NCBI GenBank assembly: GCA_027041035.1
Contig: JALULB010000379.1
Location: 1-6,462 of the forward strand
DNA length: 6,462 nt
DNA from: Sedimenticola sp.
GTDB lineage: Bacteria; Pseudomonadota; Gammaproteobacteria; Chromatiales; Chromatiaceae
Reading direction: 5' to 3'
Shown: positions 5,764 through 6,462 of the stretch, piece by piece
Layout: every line of letters starts with the position of its first letter
Numbering within the stretch: position 1 is the first letter of the stretch
Position numbers and translations under genes: made by a program
Notes under the pieces: generated by a model
The model's database searches: none
Told to the model about the DNA's origin: nothing
What the model saw: only the letters and a program-made list of their open reading frames with translations

Positions 5764-5797
5764 GGGACGCGCGACGGCACGTGCCGCCGCGCGTCCC
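5764..5797 (-). terminator. Strong GC-rich hairpin directly after rpsA
   Basis: GGGACGCGCG (5764-5773) pairs with CGCGCGTCCC (5788-5797), and CGGCA (5775-5779) with TGCCG (5782-5786), making a 34-base palindrome with only one central mismatch pair. It begins 6 bases after the rpsA stop codon. Downstream on the - strand only TTGT follows, so an intrinsic terminator is possible but weak. It may instead protect the 3' end of the rpsA message while letting some transcription pass into ihfB. Confidence 0.5.
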
Positions 5798-5803
5798 GGA
5801 CGG

Positions 5804-6462
5804 TCACTCCGAATCGCCACCGCCGATCTGGCCTTTCAGGATATCACCGAGGGTAGCCGTGCCGGTAGAGGAATCCGCGCGGAACTCCTTCATCACCTTG
5901 CGTTCCTCGTCGAAGTCCTTCGCCTTGATCGACAAGGAGATGGAGCGGTTCTTGCGATCCACGCCGAGGAATTTCGCCTCGATGGGATCGCCCACCTTCA
6001 ATACCATGCTGGCGTCCTCGACACGGTCACGCGACAGCTCGGAGGCGCGCAGATAGCCGTCGACACCCTCGGCAAGTTCGATAACCGCGCCCTTCGCGTC
6101 GACTTCCTTGACGGTACCGCTTACCGCGCTGCCCTTCTCGTGGGTCGCGACATAACTGGAGAACGGGTCCTTGTCGAGCTGCTTGACGCCCAGCGAGATG
6201 CGCTCGCGTTCCGGGTCGACCGCGAGTACGACCGTCTCGAGTTCGCTGCCCTTCTTGAATTCGCGCAGCAGCTCCTCGTCGGCGTCGTCCCAGGTGATGT
6301 CAGACATATGCACCAGGCCGTCGATGCCGCCTTCCAGACCGATGAAGATACCGAAATCGGTGATCGACTTGATCTTGCCGGTGACGTGATCGCCTTTCTT
6401 GAAGGTTTCGGCGAGGAGTGCCAGAGGGTTCTGCTGACACTGCTTGACGCCCAGCGAGATAC
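5804..6462 (-). CDS. rpsA: 30S ribosomal protein S1, C-terminal part (5' end outside window)
   Basis: 218 residues are visible, with the frame open to the right edge; full-length S1 is about 557 residues. The first residues, [13 protein letters not shown], are the end of S1 repeat 4. Repeat 5 runs from about visible residue 23 ([20 protein letters not shown]) to [12 protein letters not shown] (about 84-95). Repeat 6 is from about 109 ([20 protein letters not shown]) to [15 protein letters not shown] short acidic-basic tail ends in GQIGGGDSE. These blocks match E. coli S1 closely. S1 binds mRNA on the small ribosomal subunit and enables translation initiation on structured or weak-Shine-Dalgarno messages. 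The gene is followed by two hairpins and ihfB. The GTG at 6313 is internal, not a start. Confidence 0.98.
   Translation of the reverse strand, partial: ISLGVKQCQQNPLALLAETFKKGDHVTGKIKSITDFGIFIGLEGGIDGLVHMSDITWDDADEELLREFKKGSELETVVLAVDPERERISLGVKQLDKDPFSSYVATHEKGSAVSGTVKEVDAKGAVIELAEGVDGYLRASELSRDRVEDASMVLKVGDPIEAKFLGVDRKNRSISLSIKAKDFDEERKVMKEFRADSSTGTATLGDILKGQIGGGDSE

Overview
The window looks like chromosomal DNA of a GC-rich gammaproteobacterium. YggX is typical of this class, the rpsA-ihfB order is the usual gammaproteobacterial one, and both proteins read like close relatives of the E. coli versions. Most of the window is about 60% GC. A purple-sulphur or halophilic lineage (Chromatiales-like) is a guess from overall style, not something the sequence proves.

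Left part, + strand (1-2989): four genes. The first, cut by the left edge, encodes a membrane protein with one MotB/ExbD-like proton-channel helix, a very long coiled coil and a small C-terminal domain. It overlaps by 8 bases a gene for a DNA-deoxyinosine (hypoxanthine) glycosylase of the uracil-DNA glycosylase superfamily. After a short gap with an extended -10 promoter comes a radical SAM enzyme of the PflA/AmrS type (COG1180) with an unusual cysteine-rich C-terminus. A second, stronger extended -10 promoter precedes yggX, an Fe(2+)-trafficking and oxidative-damage protection protein.

Middle (2990-3956): a 333-base gene-free stretch holds a patch of inverted repeats that looks like a decayed intergenic stem-loop repeat. 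It is followed by an unrecognised 168-residue gene. That gene is clearly AT-richer than its surroundings, has six spread cysteines and two lysine clusters, and is the best candidate here for recently acquired or lineage-specific DNA.

Right part, - strand (3957-6462): in transcription order, the 3' part of rpsA (ribosomal protein S1), two tandem hairpins, ihfB (integration host factor beta), a 167-bp palindromic MITE-like element, and an iron-containing alcohol dehydrogenase. The element's right CTAG end contains the ihfB stop codon, and its other end lies 55 bp before the dehydrogenase start. From memory, lapA-lapB often follow ihfB in this class; here the MITE and the dehydrogenase take that place.

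I do not see a complete new multi-gene system. The most interesting items are the palindromic element fused to the ihfB stop codon, the six-cysteine orphan, the stator-like coiled-coil protein coupled to a DNA repair enzyme, and the divergent radical SAM enzyme.
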